Shown here one piece after another: positions 26,588 to 35,698 of a stretch of 64,000 nt of DNA (positions within the stretch are counted from its first letter, which is position 1; each line of letters starts with the position of its first letter). Position numbers and translations under genes: made by a program. This DNA comes from Archaeoglobaceae archaeon (GTDB taxonomy: Archaea > Halobacteriota > Archaeoglobi > Archaeoglobales > Archaeoglobaceae): the NCBI GenBank assembly GCA_026986375.1, contig JALSOQ010000022.1:26469-90468 (forward strand). The letters run 5' to 3'. The notes under the pieces are model-generated. The model was given only the letters and a program-made list of their open reading frames with translations, searched no databases and had not been told where the DNA came from.

Positions 26588-27137
26588 AAGGTTGCGGTTT
26601 TTGGAAGTTAAGCACAGCATGACGATGGTTCTCCCGTTCTTATTAGCTGATGAAGGACTAACTGCTGAGGAAATCGAATTTGTCATCGAGAAGTTCTTAA
26701 ACTATCCCATTGACCTGAACAGGCTTAAGTTACTCTTCGATTCGGAAGAATCGAAGTTAAGAAGGTGGAAGGTCGATGATCTTCCGCTCGAGGTTCTCAA
26801 GGAGATCAAACGGTTGAGGGAAGAGGAAGGTTACGGTTACCACAAAATCACGAGGTTAATTTTCAGGAAATTCAAAACCTACGTTTCACCCATGACAATT
26901 CGCCGTTTACTCTTAGACGATCTTGATGAGTTAATCAGGGAAAAGGAAAAGGAGGAAAATAAGCTTAATGAGATCGCAAAGAAAATCGATGAGGAAGGTG
27001 TTGAAAAGCTTAGCTTAAAAGAACTCGTTTGGTTTGCAATGCGGAGAGAGGATGAGAGAGTAAATCGAGAGATCGAGCGGAGAGTTAGAAAAATGGAAGA
27101 AAAATCGGAAGAGTTGACAGTTTTCGATGTTCTCTGA
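26577..27137 (+). CDS. helix-turn-helix-like element protein
   Basis: The ATG at 26577 has aaggaggtgg seven bases upstream and is chosen over an in-frame start at 26514 that lies deep in the previous gene. The 186-residue protein contains a helix-turn-helix-like segment (EGYGYHKITRLIFRKFKTYV, SPMTIRRLLL) and a highly charged coiled-coil-like C-terminus (KEKEENKLNEIAKKIDEEG). It may be a DNA-binding partition or regulatory factor; this is inference. Its stop is followed directly by a decayed integrase fragment. Confidence 0.52.
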   Translation: MFDRRLRFLEVKHSMTMVLPFLLADEGLTAEEIEFVIEKFLNYPIDLNRLKLLFDSEESKLRRWKVDDLPLEVLKEIKRLREEEGYGYHKITRLIFRKFKTYVSPMTIRRLLLDDLDELIREKEKEENKLNEIAKKIDEEGVEKLSLKELVWFAMRREDERVNREIERRVRKMEEKSEELTVFDVL

Positions 27138-27140
27138 TCA

Positions 27141-27215
27141 CATTTCTTGAACAAAACCAAGCAAGCTGATGAATGGTATAGCAGAATCGTTGATAGCTTG
27201 AAGGTGATAGCGTGA
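27141..27215 (+). pseudogene. remnant of a second integrase C-terminus
   Basis: The frame from 27141 to the TGA at 27213-27215 reads HFLNKTKQADEWYSRIVDS before diverging. This matches the C-terminus of the split integrase (HYLNKTKQADQFYSKVVDK) on the opposite strand at 28218-28290, with related DNA sequence. The tyrosine next to histidine, the expected nucleophile, is phenylalanine here. There is no start codon and no upstream integrase sequence, so it is a relic of duplication or recombination. Confidence 0.75.
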
Positions 27216-27421
27216 GTAAGTATAAGGAGGTTAAAATCATATTTTGTAACGAAGAACGCATTTACTGGTGCAAATACGGACAAATTCCGTTCAAAACTAA
27301 GGTGAAGCTCATCGCTAAGGTTTACTTTCCGAACGGCTACCGTATGGGTATTTTTGAGTGGAACGGTAAGAAGTTCAACGCTCCGTTAAGAATCCTGAGG
27401 AAGGTTAGGCATATGGATTAA
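27212..27421 (+). CDS. small basic element protein
   Basis: This 69-residue frame starts at GTG 27212 after gaaggtgat. The sequence is beta-rich and basic (EVKIIFCNEERIYWCKYG, VKLIAKVYFPNGYRMGIFEW) and ends RILRKVRHMD. No family is recognised. Its start overlaps the stop of the integrase relic. Confidence 0.45.
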   Translation: MSKYKEVKIIFCNEERIYWCKYGQIPFKTKVKLIAKVYFPNGYRMGIFEWNGKKFNAPLRILRKVRHMD

Positions 27422-27810
27422 CTACTTTTTCTTTTCCGCTAATTATAATAATGGATTTTTTAACCATTCTTGATTTACTATACAGGTGTAGAGAAAAGCA
27501 AGGATAAGCGTTTTTCAGCCAAAAGAAGCTATCTAATCGTGGCTTTGATCTCAATGCAGATCGGTTTTTAAGCCGAAAGAAAGCTTATATTCGCTTTTCT
27601 TCTACCCTGTAAATGTATGCTAAAGATTAGCAAAGTTGAGGATCTTGGCTCTAAATATGCAATTGTTAATGTTTAAATTTCACAATTGTTTTTCGCATAA
27701 TTATATTGTTTAGTTTGAAGGAAATATTATAGAATATTCATTTGTAAAAGTAAAACATAAAGGTAAAAAAATAACCAACTCGAAAAGCAAATCGATTTAC
27801 AAAAATAAAA
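27422..27810. other. non-coding AT-rich stretch of the element
   Basis: These 389 bases separate convergent genes and contain no credible coding frame. They hold the structured region at 27481-27611 and then very AT-rich DNA with T-runs, which may serve as terminators for the convergent transcripts. As the only long gap in a compact element it is a good place for an origin or a non-coding RNA. Confidence 0.5.
27481..27611. repeat. long imperfect inverted repeat with internal direct repeat
   Basis: The left arm 27481-27509 (tacaggtgtagagaaaagca...) pairs with the right arm 27582-27611 (...cgcttttcttctaccctgta) over about 30 bases with few mismatches. Inside, two similar direct copies lie at 27509-27530 and 27562-27585, sharing tttt-agcc-aaag-agct. 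Such an arrangement could be a replication origin, a recombination site or a folded RNA. Confidence 0.6.
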
Positions 27811-28032
27811 TTATTTTATAAAAACAATTCTAACATCCTTAATAACACCCATCCGTTTAAGCGCTGAAATCGTGAAGAGTATATCCTCAACCTTGCAATT
27901 ATTCTCTTTCGCTACCTCTCCCAAAGTCTTACCCTTTAATGCGTTAGCCAACTCGGTTGCATAATCGAAAAGAAAACTAACCATAAAGATGATAATGCTC
28001 TTATCAGTTAAATCATTTTTGTTTTTATTCAT
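27811..28032 (-). CDS. small helix-turn-helix-like element protein
   Basis: The 73-residue protein has a hydrophobic N-terminal half (KSIIIFMVSFLFDYATELAN) and a winged-helix-like second half (KTLGEVAKENNCKVEDILFT, ISALKRMGVI). It lies just downstream of the integrase gene in the same direction. No good ribosome-binding site is visible. It could regulate integrase or copy number; this is a guess. Confidence 0.45.
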   Translation of the reverse strand: MNKNKNDLTDKSIIIFMVSFLFDYATELANALKGKTLGEVAKENNCKVEDILFTISALKRMGVIKDVRIVFIK

Positions 28033-28217
28033 CGCTTTTGTAAAATTGTGTGGTTGCGAAATTCAAAGTGGCGATGATGCAAAAGTCATCCGATTGGTAA
28101 CACCGCTATGAGGAGGACGAAAAGGAGTTTGCTCCGTCTTCGATTTGGTTCGATCTCGGATGAGGGAGGAGATTGAAAAATAGGGGTAGATTGATTTTAT
28201 ATTTAATACTCATGAAA

Positions 28218-29050
28218 TTAGATAGGGAATTTATCCACAACCTTTGAGTAAAACTGGTCTGCTTGTTTAGTTTTGTTCAGGTAGTGCGTGGATCCAACAG
28301 TTACCGATGCTCTGCCCTGTATGAAATCTGCCACACTTTCAGGGATTCCATTTTCAATCATGAAGTTCAAATGCCATTTGCGAATGCTAAGAGCCGAAAC
28401 TCGTTTATAATACACTGCCTTTTTAGCGGTTCCGTAGTTGATGTAAATTTGATCAAGCTCTTTTGCAAAGCTTAATGGCATGTATGCCCAATAAGCCCTT
28501 TTATACCCTTTGCTTATTGATGCGACAGGATAACGAGCTAAACCGAGATCATCCTTGATGACGAGCTTTTCATGTTCAAACGTGGCCAACATCTCACAAG
28601 CTTGATCTAAACGCATTCCTGAATAAACTAAAAGCTTGAAAAGGGTTCTGTATTTCGGAAGGATGTTGTTGTATGCTTCGATTAGCTCTTCAGATGTAAT
28701 GAAAACCTCCCTAACTCCTGATTTTTCAGTTTTGGCAACTTTGCGGTATTTGTTAATGATTGTTTCATCCCATCCCTTTTCGTATTCGAGGAACTTAAGG
28801 AGGTTTCTAAAAGCGTTAATAAACCATCTTCTAACTCCTCTCTTATCGATGTTCTTGATGATGTTAGTTACATCGGTTGGTGAAGTAATAGGCTTGGTTA
28901 GGAATCTATCGAGATGATATACGTATTTTTTTACAGTCTCCTTATCTATACGCATCTCAAGCCATTCGATGAATTCTTTTCTGAGCTTCTTATAATCGAT
29001 CAAACCGCCTCTTAATCCCGCGGTCGGGGGTTCAAATCCCTCCCGGCCCG
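28218..29050 (-). pseudogene. int(C): catalytic part of the split SSV-type tyrosine integrase
   Basis: The frame contains the catalytic domain of a tyrosine recombinase: arginine in YSGMRLDQACEML, a lysine in ISKGYKRAYWAY, the second box IRKWHLNFMIENGIPESVAD with GRASVTVGSTHYLN, whose tyrosine is the likely nucleophile, and the tail KQADQFYSKVVDKFPI. Upstream it passes through attR, translated antisense as GREGFEPPTAGLR, and the open frame runs to 29102 in host argJ DNA without a proper start. In the excised circle it would be rejoined to the N-terminal part at 19459-19663, giving 331 residues. Confidence 0.85.
29009..29050 (+). repeat. attR: truncated copy of the tRNA-Lys 3' half
   Basis: These 42 bases are identical to 19459-19500 but lack the 5' half of a tRNA, so this copy is not functional. 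The base after it, 29051, is already the stop codon of the convergent argJ. In the empty chromosome the tRNA 3' end would therefore abut the argJ stop directly. Confidence 0.93.
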
Positions 29051-30208
29051 CTAAGTTGTGTATTCCGAATTTATCCTTACGTATTCGTAACTTAAGTCGC
29101 ATCCGAACGCGTATCCTCTTCCATCTCCAACCTTCAGATTTATTTCGAATACGATCTCATCGCTGTTCTCCATTATCTTCCTCGCAACATCTTCCTCCAT
29201 AGTCGACTTACCATTCTTAACGAGCTCGACCCTCCCTACACTTTTGCCATTCCTGAATCCCTCCAGAGAGAGATCCAACTTCTCGCTAACTTCGACACCC
29301 GAGTATCCCAACGCCGCTATTATCCTACCCCAGTTCGGATCGTTTCCGAAGACTGCCGTCTTCACAAGTAAGGAAGAAGCGACGACTTTGGAAGCTTTGA
29401 ATGCCTCCTCATCGCTCTTTGCACCCCGAATCCTAACCTCCATCAACTTCGTCGCACCTTCACCATCCCTTGCGATCATCTTCGCGAGATCAATGCACAA
29501 ATCCGTAAGTTTCCTCTCAAAGATGTTCCTATCTACGACTTTCTCTCCCGTGGAAACGAGCAGAACCATGTCGTTCGTCGAAGTATCGCCGTCGACCACC
29601 GTTACGTTAAAAGATCTGTTTACGGCGTTTCTAAGCATTTCGTTCAAATCTTTAACTCCAAAATCCGCGTCGGTGAAAATGAACGCGAGCATAGTCGCCA
29701 TGTTCGGAGCAATCATCCCCGCCCCCTTCGCTACTCCGGCAATCGTAAAATCATCCGTTCTTACGACGCTCTGCTTTGGAAATGAGTCCGTCGTCATTAT
29801 AGCTCTCGCGAAGCTTAAAGAATGTTTTTCGCCAGTTCCCAGTTTCGAGAATACGACTTCGAATCTGCTTTCTATCCACTCCATGTCGAGCTGAACTCCT
29901 ATGACTCCTGTCGAAGCTACTGCTATCTTCCGAACGTCCACTTCCAATTTTTTCGCTAAAAGCTCGGCCATTCTCCTCGCGTTTTCAATTCCCCTCTCTC
30001 CCGTGAAGGCGTTCGCGTTACCACTGTTCACTATTATTCCTTCAATTTCTCCCCCCTTCACGTGTTCCTGAGTTACGAGAACGGGCGCGGCTTTAAACCT
30101 GTTTTCCGTAAAAACCCCAGCCACCTTCCCACTGCAAACGACCACACCCAGTCCGTTTCTTCCCTCCTTTATTCCGTAACACCTCACTCCCCTTATCGCG
30201 GTGATCAT
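29051..30208 (-). CDS. argJ: bifunctional glutamate N-acetyltransferase / ornithine acetyltransferase
   Basis: The 385-residue proenzyme transfers acetyl groups in the cyclic arginine pathway and self-cleaves into alpha and beta chains before the threonine of VASTGVIGVQLDME near residue 111. Other family segments are IIVNSGNANAFTGERG, MTTDSFPK, ATMLAFIFTDAD, VNRSFNVTVVDGDTSTND and DPNWGRIIAALGYSG. The stop codon touches attR; integration left the gene intact. ArgF is at 15 kb. Confidence 0.94.
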   Translation of the reverse strand: MITAIRGVRCYGIKEGRNGLGVVVCSGKVAGVFTENRFKAAPVLVTQEHVKGGEIEGIIVNSGNANAFTGERGIENARRMAELLAKKLEVDVRKIAVASTGVIGVQLDMEWIESRFEVVFSKLGTGEKHSLSFARAIMTTDSFPKQSVVRTDDFTIAGVAKGAGMIAPNMATMLAFIFTDADFGVKDLNEMLRNAVNRSFNVTVVDGDTSTNDMVLLVSTGEKVVDRNIFERKLTDLCIDLAKMIARDGEGATKLMEVRIRGAKSDEEAFKASKVVASSLLVKTAVFGNDPNWGRIIAALGYSGVEVSEKLDLSLEGFRNGKSVGRVELVKNGKSTMEEDVARKIMENSDEIVFEINLKVGDGRGYAFGCDLSYEYVRINSEYTT

Positions 30209-30241
30209 CCGTTTAAGTTCGTAATAAAGATTTTAAATCAG

Positions 30242-32926
30242 TTACTCGGAACTCTCGATTATTATCACCGAATTCTCAGTCTCTATTACCTCCACGCCCT
30301 CTCCACCGACGACCTTCTCTATCTCGATGTCGAACCACTCCTTCTTTAACTCCACCTTCTCCCCGTTGACCTCCACCTCTATTCTACCCACCTCCGCAAA
30401 TCTCAGCTTATCCTCGTCCGACAAGCTTTGAACCGCCCTCACGATATCCTTAATCTTCTCCCTGAACATCGGGCCCAAAACGTTGAACTTGGGCTTTATT
30501 TCCTTGATTCTAACCTCTATCTCCGGCATCTCCTCAACCCTTTCAACCTCCGCGTTTATCGCCCCGGCTATGTCCCTCGTATCCACGTCCATTGGCGTGT
30601 ATATCAAAACCTTCTTCAGAGGAGCGTTCAAAGCCATTCCCCTGTCGTGTTTGAACCTCCTGATTGCGGAGACGATCTCCTTTATCAACTCCCCCCTACT
30701 CTCCACTTCACCGCAAACTTCGACTATCTCCTCCCAGTCCTTGGCCTTAGCGAATTCCTCGTATTTCTTTGATAGGACGTTGAGTATCTCTTCGATTTCG
30801 GGATACCTCTGCAGGTGAACGCTTTCCACATTCTCCCCTATCCCCTCGTGCAACCTCTGCCAGCACTCCTCCGCCAAGAACGGCGTGAAAGGTGCGAGCA
30901 ACCTCGTAAGAACGCTCATCGCCGTGTAAAGAACGAATTTAGCTGGCTTCTTTTCATCTTCGTTGCCGGAATAAAGCCTGTTCTTAACTATCTCCAAGTA
31001 GTTGTCCGCGTATTCATACCAAGCGAAGCTCCTTATAGCCTTGAGAGCTTCGGCGAATCTGTAGTTCTCCATGTGCTCGTTCACTTCCTTCACGAGTCTC
31101 ATCAGCTTGGACAGAATCCAGACGTCCGCGTCCCTCAAAAGCTCAGCATCGCATTCGGGTTTTTCATTTAAGTGGAGGAGCGTGAACCTCAGAATGCTCC
31201 AGAACTTCTGCTGGAACCTCGATGCGGCTACTATCTCCTTCCAGCTGAAAGCCACATCATCTCCAACCACACCGCTCGCCGCCCACTGCCTCAGAGCGTC
31301 CGCCCCGTATTTCTCTATCACCTCGTCCGGCTCTACGACGTTTCCCAAGCTCTTGCTCATCTTCCTTCCGTCCTCTCCCAAAACCATTCCGTTTATTACG
31401 ATCTCCTTCCAAGGAATTCTCCCCACCAGAGCCAAAGACCTCAGAATCGTGTAGAACGCCCAAGTCCTTATTATGTCGTGCCCCTGAGGTCTCAAACTCA
31501 CGGGATAGTCTTTCTCCTTCCAGTCATCCGGCCATCCCGTTATTGCGAGAGGGGTTATGGACGAATCCATCCAAGTGTCGAGCACATCCTTTTCCCCTTC
31601 GAACTCCGTGCTTCCGCATTTGGGGCAAGGTTCCTTTGGCTTGTCCTTCGTAGGATCTGCGGGCAACCACTCCTCCTTGGCAACGATTATCTCTCCGCAC
31701 TTCTTGCAATACCAGACGGGAATCGGAGTTGCGAAAATCCTCTGCCTGCTTATGACCCAGTCCCACTCCATCCCCTCAACCCAGCTTTCCAAACGGGAGA
31801 ACATGTGCTCCGGAACCCACTTTATCTTTCTCGCCTCCTCGAGTATTCTGTCCTTGTCCACCTTAACGAACCACTGATCCTCCACCACGATCTCAACGGG
31901 TGTCTTGCACCTCCAGCAAACTCCGACGTTCTGATCGATTACCTCCTGCTTTATCAGCCTACCCTCCCTCGCCAGATCCTCCAAAATCTTCTCCCTCGCC
32001 TCCCTCGTGGTCAAGCCCTTATACTTCCCGGCCAACTCGTTCAGCCTTCCGTCCTTATTAAGTATGGCTCTCAACGGAAGATTATGCTTCTTCCACCACT
32101 TTACGTCCTGCTTGTCTCCGAAAGTGCATATCATCACTATGCCTGTTCCAAATTCCGGATCGACGTCTTCATCGGCTATAATCTCAACCTCGTGATTCGT
32201 GATGGGCACCTTAACCTTCTTCCCGATCAGATGGCCGTATCTCTCGTCTTCCGGATGAACGGCGATTGCCACGCATGCTGGAATTAATTCGGGTCTCGTG
32301 GTGGCTATCACGACCGAATCTTCTCCGTCTCCGAACCTTATGTAGTTCAGCTTCGTCTTGCCCTTGACGTATTCTATCTCGGCCAAGGCAATCGTCGTCT
32401 GGCATCTCGGACAGAACACGACGGGATGATAACCCTTATAGATCAGTCCCCTCTCGAACATCCTAACGAAAGAGATCTGCGTCTTGCGGTAGTATTCCGG
32501 ATACATCGTCACGTATTCCTTGCTCCAGTCAATGCTGAATCCCAATCTCTTCATCGCCTTCTTCATCCTCTCTATGTTCTTCTTCGTGAACTCGACGCAA
32601 AGCCTTCTGAACTCCTCTCTCGGAACGTCGTTCTTGCTTATTCCATGTATTTCCTCCACCTTGACTTCGGTAGGTAAACCGTGGCAGTCCCAGCCCTGAG
32701 GGAACATAACCTCATAACCCTTCATCCTCTTGAACCTCGCTATGAAGTCGATGTAGCACCAGTTGAGCGTGTTACCTATGTGGAAGGAGCCGGTCGGGTA
32801 GGGAGGGGGAGTGTCTATTATGTAGTGGGGCTTTTCGGAGTTCCAGTCGAAGTAATACATGTCCTCCTTCCAGAGCTCGACCCACTTCTCCTCCACTTCC
32901 CGGGCGTTGTATTCCTTTTCGATCAT
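30242..32926 (-). CDS. valS: valyl-tRNA synthetase
   Basis: This class I synthetase charges tRNA-Val. It has the HIGH-like motif [32 protein letters not shown], the editing domain segment [20 protein letters not shown] and zinc-binding-type cysteines ([31 protein letters not shown]). ATG 32926 is chosen because ggaggag lies about eight bases upstream; a TTG 13 codons earlier would overlap the neighbour. That gives 894 residues. The C-terminal anticodon-binding domain is present. Confidence 0.94.
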   Translation of the reverse strand: MIEKEYNAREVEEKWVELWKEDMYYFDWNSEKPHYIIDTPPPYPTGSFHIGNTLNWCYIDFIARFKRMKGYEVMFPQGWDCHGLPTEVKVEEIHGISKNDVPREEFRRLCVEFTKKNIERMKKAMKRLGFSIDWSKEYVTMYPEYYRKTQISFVRMFERGLIYKGYHPVVFCPRCQTTIALAEIEYVKGKTKLNYIRFGDGEDSVVIATTRPELIPACVAIAVHPEDERYGHLIGKKVKVPITNHEVEIIADEDVDPEFGTGIVMICTFGDKQDVKWWKKHNLPLRAILNKDGRLNELAGKYKGLTTREAREKILEDLAREGRLIKQEVIDQNVGVCWRCKTPVEIVVEDQWFVKVDKDRILEEARKIKWVPEHMFSRLESWVEGMEWDWVISRQRIFATPIPVWYCKKCGEIIVAKEEWLPADPTKDKPKEPCPKCGSTEFEGEKDVLDTWMDSSITPLAITGWPDDWKEKDYPVSLRPQGHDIIRTWAFYTILRSLALVGRIPWKEIVINGMVLGEDGRKMSKSLGNVVEPDEVIEKYGADALRQWAASGVVGDDVAFSWKEIVAASRFQQKFWSILRFTLLHLNEKPECDAELLRDADVWILSKLMRLVKEVNEHMENYRFAEALKAIRSFAWYEYADNYLEIVKNRLYSGNEDEKKPAKFVLYTAMSVLTRLLAPFTPFLAEECWQRLHEGIGENVESVHLQRYPEIEEILNVLSKKYEEFAKAKDWEEIVEVCGEVESRGELIKEIVSAIRRFKHDRGMALNAPLKKVLIYTPMDVDTRDIAGAINAEVERVEEMPEIEVRIKEIKPKFNVLGPMFREKIKDIVRAVQSLSDEDKLRFAEVGRIEVEVNGEKVELKKEWFDIEIEKVVGGEGVEVIETENSVIIIESSE

Positions 32927-32957
32927 GGATTCGAGCTCCTCCGCTTGGTTAAAATAA

Positions 32958-33680
32958 TTATCCAACGTAATTCCTCAAGACACCTATTCCCCCCACTTCC
33001 ACCTCCACCACATCCCCCTTTCTGAGCTCGCCCACCCCGGCGGGAGTGCCAGTAGCTATTACGTCCCCCGGCTTCAGGGTCATTATAGAGGAAACGAACT
33101 CCAAAAGCGTCGGGACGTCGAATATGAGGTTGGAGGTAGTCGAATCCTGAACCAATTTACCGTTCAACCTCGTCCGAATCCTAAGATTTCTCCAGTCCCT
33201 GAAGCACGCCACGTAAGGCCCGATGGGTGCGAAGGTGTCGAACGATTTCGAGCGGGTCCACTGTCCGTCCTTCTTCTGCAGATCCCTCGCGGTAACGTCG
33301 TTGAAGCAAGTGTATCCCAAGATGTATTCCAAAGCATCCTCCCTACAAACGTTCCTACACCTCCTTCCTACAACCACAGCGAGCTCCCCTTCGTAATCCA
33401 CTCTCTTCGACTGCTTGGGTAGTTCTATGATGTCCTCGTGCCCTATCAACGCGGAGGGAGGCTTTAGGAATATTATGGGCTCCTCTGGAATCTCCATGTT
33501 CAACTCCCTCGCGTGATCTATGTAGTTCAGACCAACGCAGACTATCTTCTCCGGCCTCACCGGAGGCAGAAACTTAACTCTCTCGAACCTCAACCCCTCG
33601 AAATTTACTACTCCGTTTTCGACCTCGAAGTAACCTTCGAACACCTCTCCTTTTGCGATAAATCTACCGTATGCGAGCAT
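32958..33680 (-). CDS. fumarylacetoacetate hydrolase family protein
   Basis: The 240-residue protein shows the FAH fold: [37 protein letters not shown], the metal ligands in [17 protein letters not shown], and [25 protein letters not shown]. The end [18 protein letters not shown] is typical. Members act as hydrolases, decarboxylases or oxaloacetate tautomerases on 2-oxoacid-like substrates; the substrate is unknown. ATG 33680 is chosen because the longer frame would overlap the divergent thioesterase. Confidence 0.88.
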   Translation of the reverse strand: MLAYGRFIAKGEVFEGYFEVENGVVNFEGLRFERVKFLPPVRPEKIVCVGLNYIDHARELNMEIPEEPIIFLKPPSALIGHEDIIELPKQSKRVDYEGELAVVVGRRCRNVCREDALEYILGYTCFNDVTARDLQKKDGQWTRSKSFDTFAPIGPYVACFRDWRNLRIRTRLNGKLVQDSTTSNLIFDVPTLLEFVSSIMTLKPGDVIATGTPAGVGELRKGDVVEVEVGGIGVLRNYVG

Positions 33681-33731
33681 GAACTGAGAAGGCTTGGCAA
33701 AATCTAAAAATCTTCCGCACGATAGAAGAGT

Positions 33732-34118
33732 ATGCAAGAGTATCTGCTCAACGACGGGTTCAGGAAGTTTTTGGGTGCGGAGGTCGTGGAGTTCGAGCCG
33801 GGATTTGCGAGGGTGAAGGGCGTTGTTAGGGAAGAGTTCACGAACTTCCACGGGTTCGCTCACGGCGGATTTTTGATTGCGTTGGCAGATTTCGCCTTGG
33901 GATTGGCCGCAAACGCGGACGGGATCAAGAGGTTCGCGATATCGATAGATATGGACTTCCTAAGCCCAGCTTTTGTTGGGGAGGAGCTTATAGGAGAGGC
34001 GAAGTTGACGAAGATGGGGAGGAGAATATCGTTCTACGAAATAAGGGTGTTGAGGGGGGAAGAGTTGATAGCGAAGGGGAGAGCGGTGGTATATTCGAGG
34101 GGAGAAAAAATAGAGTAG
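33732..34118 (+). CDS. hotdog-fold acyl-CoA thioesterase (PaaI-like)
   Basis: The 128-residue protein has the hotdog thioesterase signature NFHGFAHGGFLIALADFALG with the conserved HGG segment, followed by SIDMDFLSPAFVGEELIGEA. It probably hydrolyses acyl-CoA thioesters. It is transcribed divergently from the FAH-family gene, and its 3' end faces ftsZ with a two-base gap. Confidence 0.88.
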   Translation: MQEYLLNDGFRKFLGAEVVEFEPGFARVKGVVREEFTNFHGFAHGGFLIALADFALGLAANADGIKRFAISIDMDFLSPAFVGEELIGEAKLTKMGRRISFYEIRVLRGEELIAKGRAVVYSRGEKIE

Positions 34119-34120
34119 TT

Positions 34121-35212
34121 TTACCTTATTCTATCGATACCGCACTTCCTCCTTATGCTTTCGAACGATTCGTTCCTCCGAGGAATTTCCCCGTCCGGTT
34201 CGTATCTTGAAAGCAGATTCGGGGACTTAACGCCAGTCATTATGGCCATTACCCTGACCATTCCCTCCAACTCATCTTCTATCCTCGCACCCCATATAAC
34301 GTTCGCGTTCACGTCTATCTCGAACGTTAGCTCCCTAACTATCTCCTCCGCCTCCTTTATAGTCAGATCGGTTCCGCCGGAGATGTGGATCAAAGCACCC
34401 TTCGCTCCCCTGAAGTCCACCTCAAGCAGGGGATGGTTGAGGCAGTCCCTAACGACATCCTTAGCCTTCGACTGAGACTTCGATTCGCCTACGAGCATTA
34501 CAGCAACTCCTCCGTTTTCCATGACGGCCTTAACGTCCGCAAAGTCTATGTTCATTAGAGAGGGTCTCGTGATAGTGTCCGTAATCCCCTTTATAGTCTC
34601 GGCGATCAGCTGATCCATCACGCTGAAAGCCTGCTCAATCGGAAGGTTTGGAACGTATTCGAGCAACTTGTTGTTGTCCAAAACCACTACTGTATCGGAA
34701 TACTTCCTCAACTCCTCCAAACCTTCTGCTGCCTTCCTAAGCCTCGCCCTCTCAACCAAGAACGGCATGTTCGCCATGCTTATGACTATCGCACCCTGCT
34801 GTTTCGCAACCTCCGCTATAACCGGGGCGGCTCCGGTTCCAGTTCCGCCACCCATTCCGGCACAGATGAAAACCATGTTAGCGTCGCACAACAACTGCTC
34901 GAAAACACCTCTCGCCATCTCTGCGGCTTTCCTACCTATATCGGGATAACCTCCTGCCCCCAAACCCTTGGTTATGCTCCTACCGATCAGAACCTTCTTA
35001 TCGGCCTTCGTAATCATCAAATGTTGTTTGTCCGTGTTTACGGCGATCGTGAGGACGCCATCAACTCCTATATTCTTCAACCTCGTTATGGTGTTGTTTC
35101 CAGATCCTCCAACTCCGACGACTACTATTTTAGGCATTTCGAACTCTTTAATCTCCTTCTCTACCCTCTCCTTCTGATAAAACTCCTGAGCCTTAACCAC
35201 GAAAGACTTCAT
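34121..35212 (-). CDS. ftsZ: cell division GTPase FtsZ
   Basis: This tubulin-family GTPase forms the division ring. Motifs are [29 protein letters not shown], the tubulin signature [20 protein letters not shown] and the T7-type [20 protein letters not shown]. The N-terminal 27 residues form a charged extension before the core. It follows a CdrS-like regulator gene by 12 bases, forming the cdrS-ftsZ pair known from haloarchaea. Confidence 0.95.
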   Translation of the reverse strand: MKSFVVKAQEFYQKERVEKEIKEFEMPKIVVVGVGGSGNNTITRLKNIGVDGVLTIAVNTDKQHLMITKADKKVLIGRSITKGLGAGGYPDIGRKAAEMARGVFEQLLCDANMVFICAGMGGGTGTGAAPVIAEVAKQQGAIVISMANMPFLVERARLRKAAEGLEELRKYSDTVVVLDNNKLLEYVPNLPIEQAFSVMDQLIAETIKGITDTITRPSLMNIDFADVKAVMENGGVAVMLVGESKSQSKAKDVVRDCLNHPLLEVDFRGAKGALIHISGGTDLTIKEAEEIVRELTFEIDVNANVIWGARIEDELEGMVRVMAIMTGVKSPNLLSRYEPDGEIPRRNESFESIRRKCGIDRIR

Positions 35213-35224
35213 GACCGCAACCCC

Positions 35225-35398
35225 CTAAATGTAAGGACGCATATTCTGCTGCTTTTCCAAAAGCTTGGCCTTCTCAGCCAAGAGCTTACGAATGGCATCC
35301 CTTATAGCCTCGCTAACCGACGCATATTCTCCCATCTGAACGAGAGCCTCCAACATTTCGTAGTGCTGATCCGTGAGTCTGATCGAGATCTTCCTCAT
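35225..35398 (-). CDS. cdrS: CdrS-like ribbon-helix-helix cell-division regulator
   Basis: The 57-residue protein (ATG 35398, stop 35225-35227) starts RKISIRLTDQHYEMLEALVQ and continues ASVSEAIRDAIRKLLAEKAK, a clear ribbon-helix-helix protein. It lies directly upstream of ftsZ. In haloarchaea CdrS, a short protein of this type encoded next to ftsZ2, regulates division genes; assignment here rests on fold and synteny. An inverted repeat at its promoter is a possible own binding site. Confidence 0.78.
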   Translation of the reverse strand: MRKISIRLTDQHYEMLEALVQMGEYASVSEAIRDAIRKLLAEKAKLLEKQQNMRPYI

Positions 35399-35474
35399 TT
35401 CGGCTCACCTAAACGGCTCGTCCCCCAACGGTGTTCCCGCCGACATCCACATGTGGTCTGTCCATGGTTCGTTT

Positions 35475-35517
35475 GTCCGACATTGTCGGACAATAGTCCG
35501 ACTCGAAAATATATAAG
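35475..35517 (-). promoter_or_regulatory. cdrS-ftsZ promoter with GTCCGAC operator repeats
   Basis: Reading leftward, the TATA element cttatatatttt (about 35506-35517) is followed by three heptamers: GTCCGAC at 35496-35502, its inverse GTCGGAC at 35485-35491 and GTCCGAC at 35475-35481. The last two sit in a nearly perfect 19-bp palindrome (35474-35492). They cover the predicted start of transcription. The surrounding gap 35399-35698 holds nothing else that I can support. Confidence 0.65.
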
Positions 35518-35698
35518 CATTTTGGTTTCTCTATCATAACGAACTCATAAGAAATGAAACCGAAAATATCACAAAAAAGAAAATGGATATGTAAGCTGAT
35601 TCGAACCTAAACCGTTCGGAAAACGATCCTATCAAAAAGATAAACGAAGTTAAGTATTATCTAAAAATTTTATAAATCTTTGCTAATTATCGTTATCA

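Larger units (their letters stand above)
19459..29050. mobile_element. 9.55-kb integrated plasmid-like element in tRNA-Lys, SSV-type integration
   Basis: The element is bounded by 42-bp perfect repeats of the tRNA-Lys 3' half. Its integrase gene is split: the N-terminal part reads from 19663 into attL, the C-terminal part reads out of attR to 28218, both on the minus strand and in the same frame through the att core. Cargo includes regulators, a putative initiator with an iteron-like array, a UvrD-like helicase, an archaeo-eukaryotic primase, a nuclease-like protein and small DNA-binding proteins. Genes are visibly AT-richer than the host genes around them. No capsid, packaging or conjugation genes were recognised, so an integrative plasmid is more likely than a provirus. 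Confidence 0.9.

Noticed and set aside
19459..29050. Provirus interpretation of the integrated element
   Set aside because: No capsid, packaging ATPase, lysis or spindle-virus coat-like proteins were recognised; the genes fit a plasmid better.
29051..29102. Start of the integrase C-terminal frame inside argJ DNA
   Set aside because: This part belongs to the host argJ 3' end read on the same strand in another frame; the natural N-terminus lies at the other end of the element.
31172..32287. Long open frame (371 codons) opposite valS
   Set aside because: It is a shadow of the valyl-tRNA synthetase gene: composition is Pro/Leu/His-rich without motifs, while the minus strand carries full family signatures.
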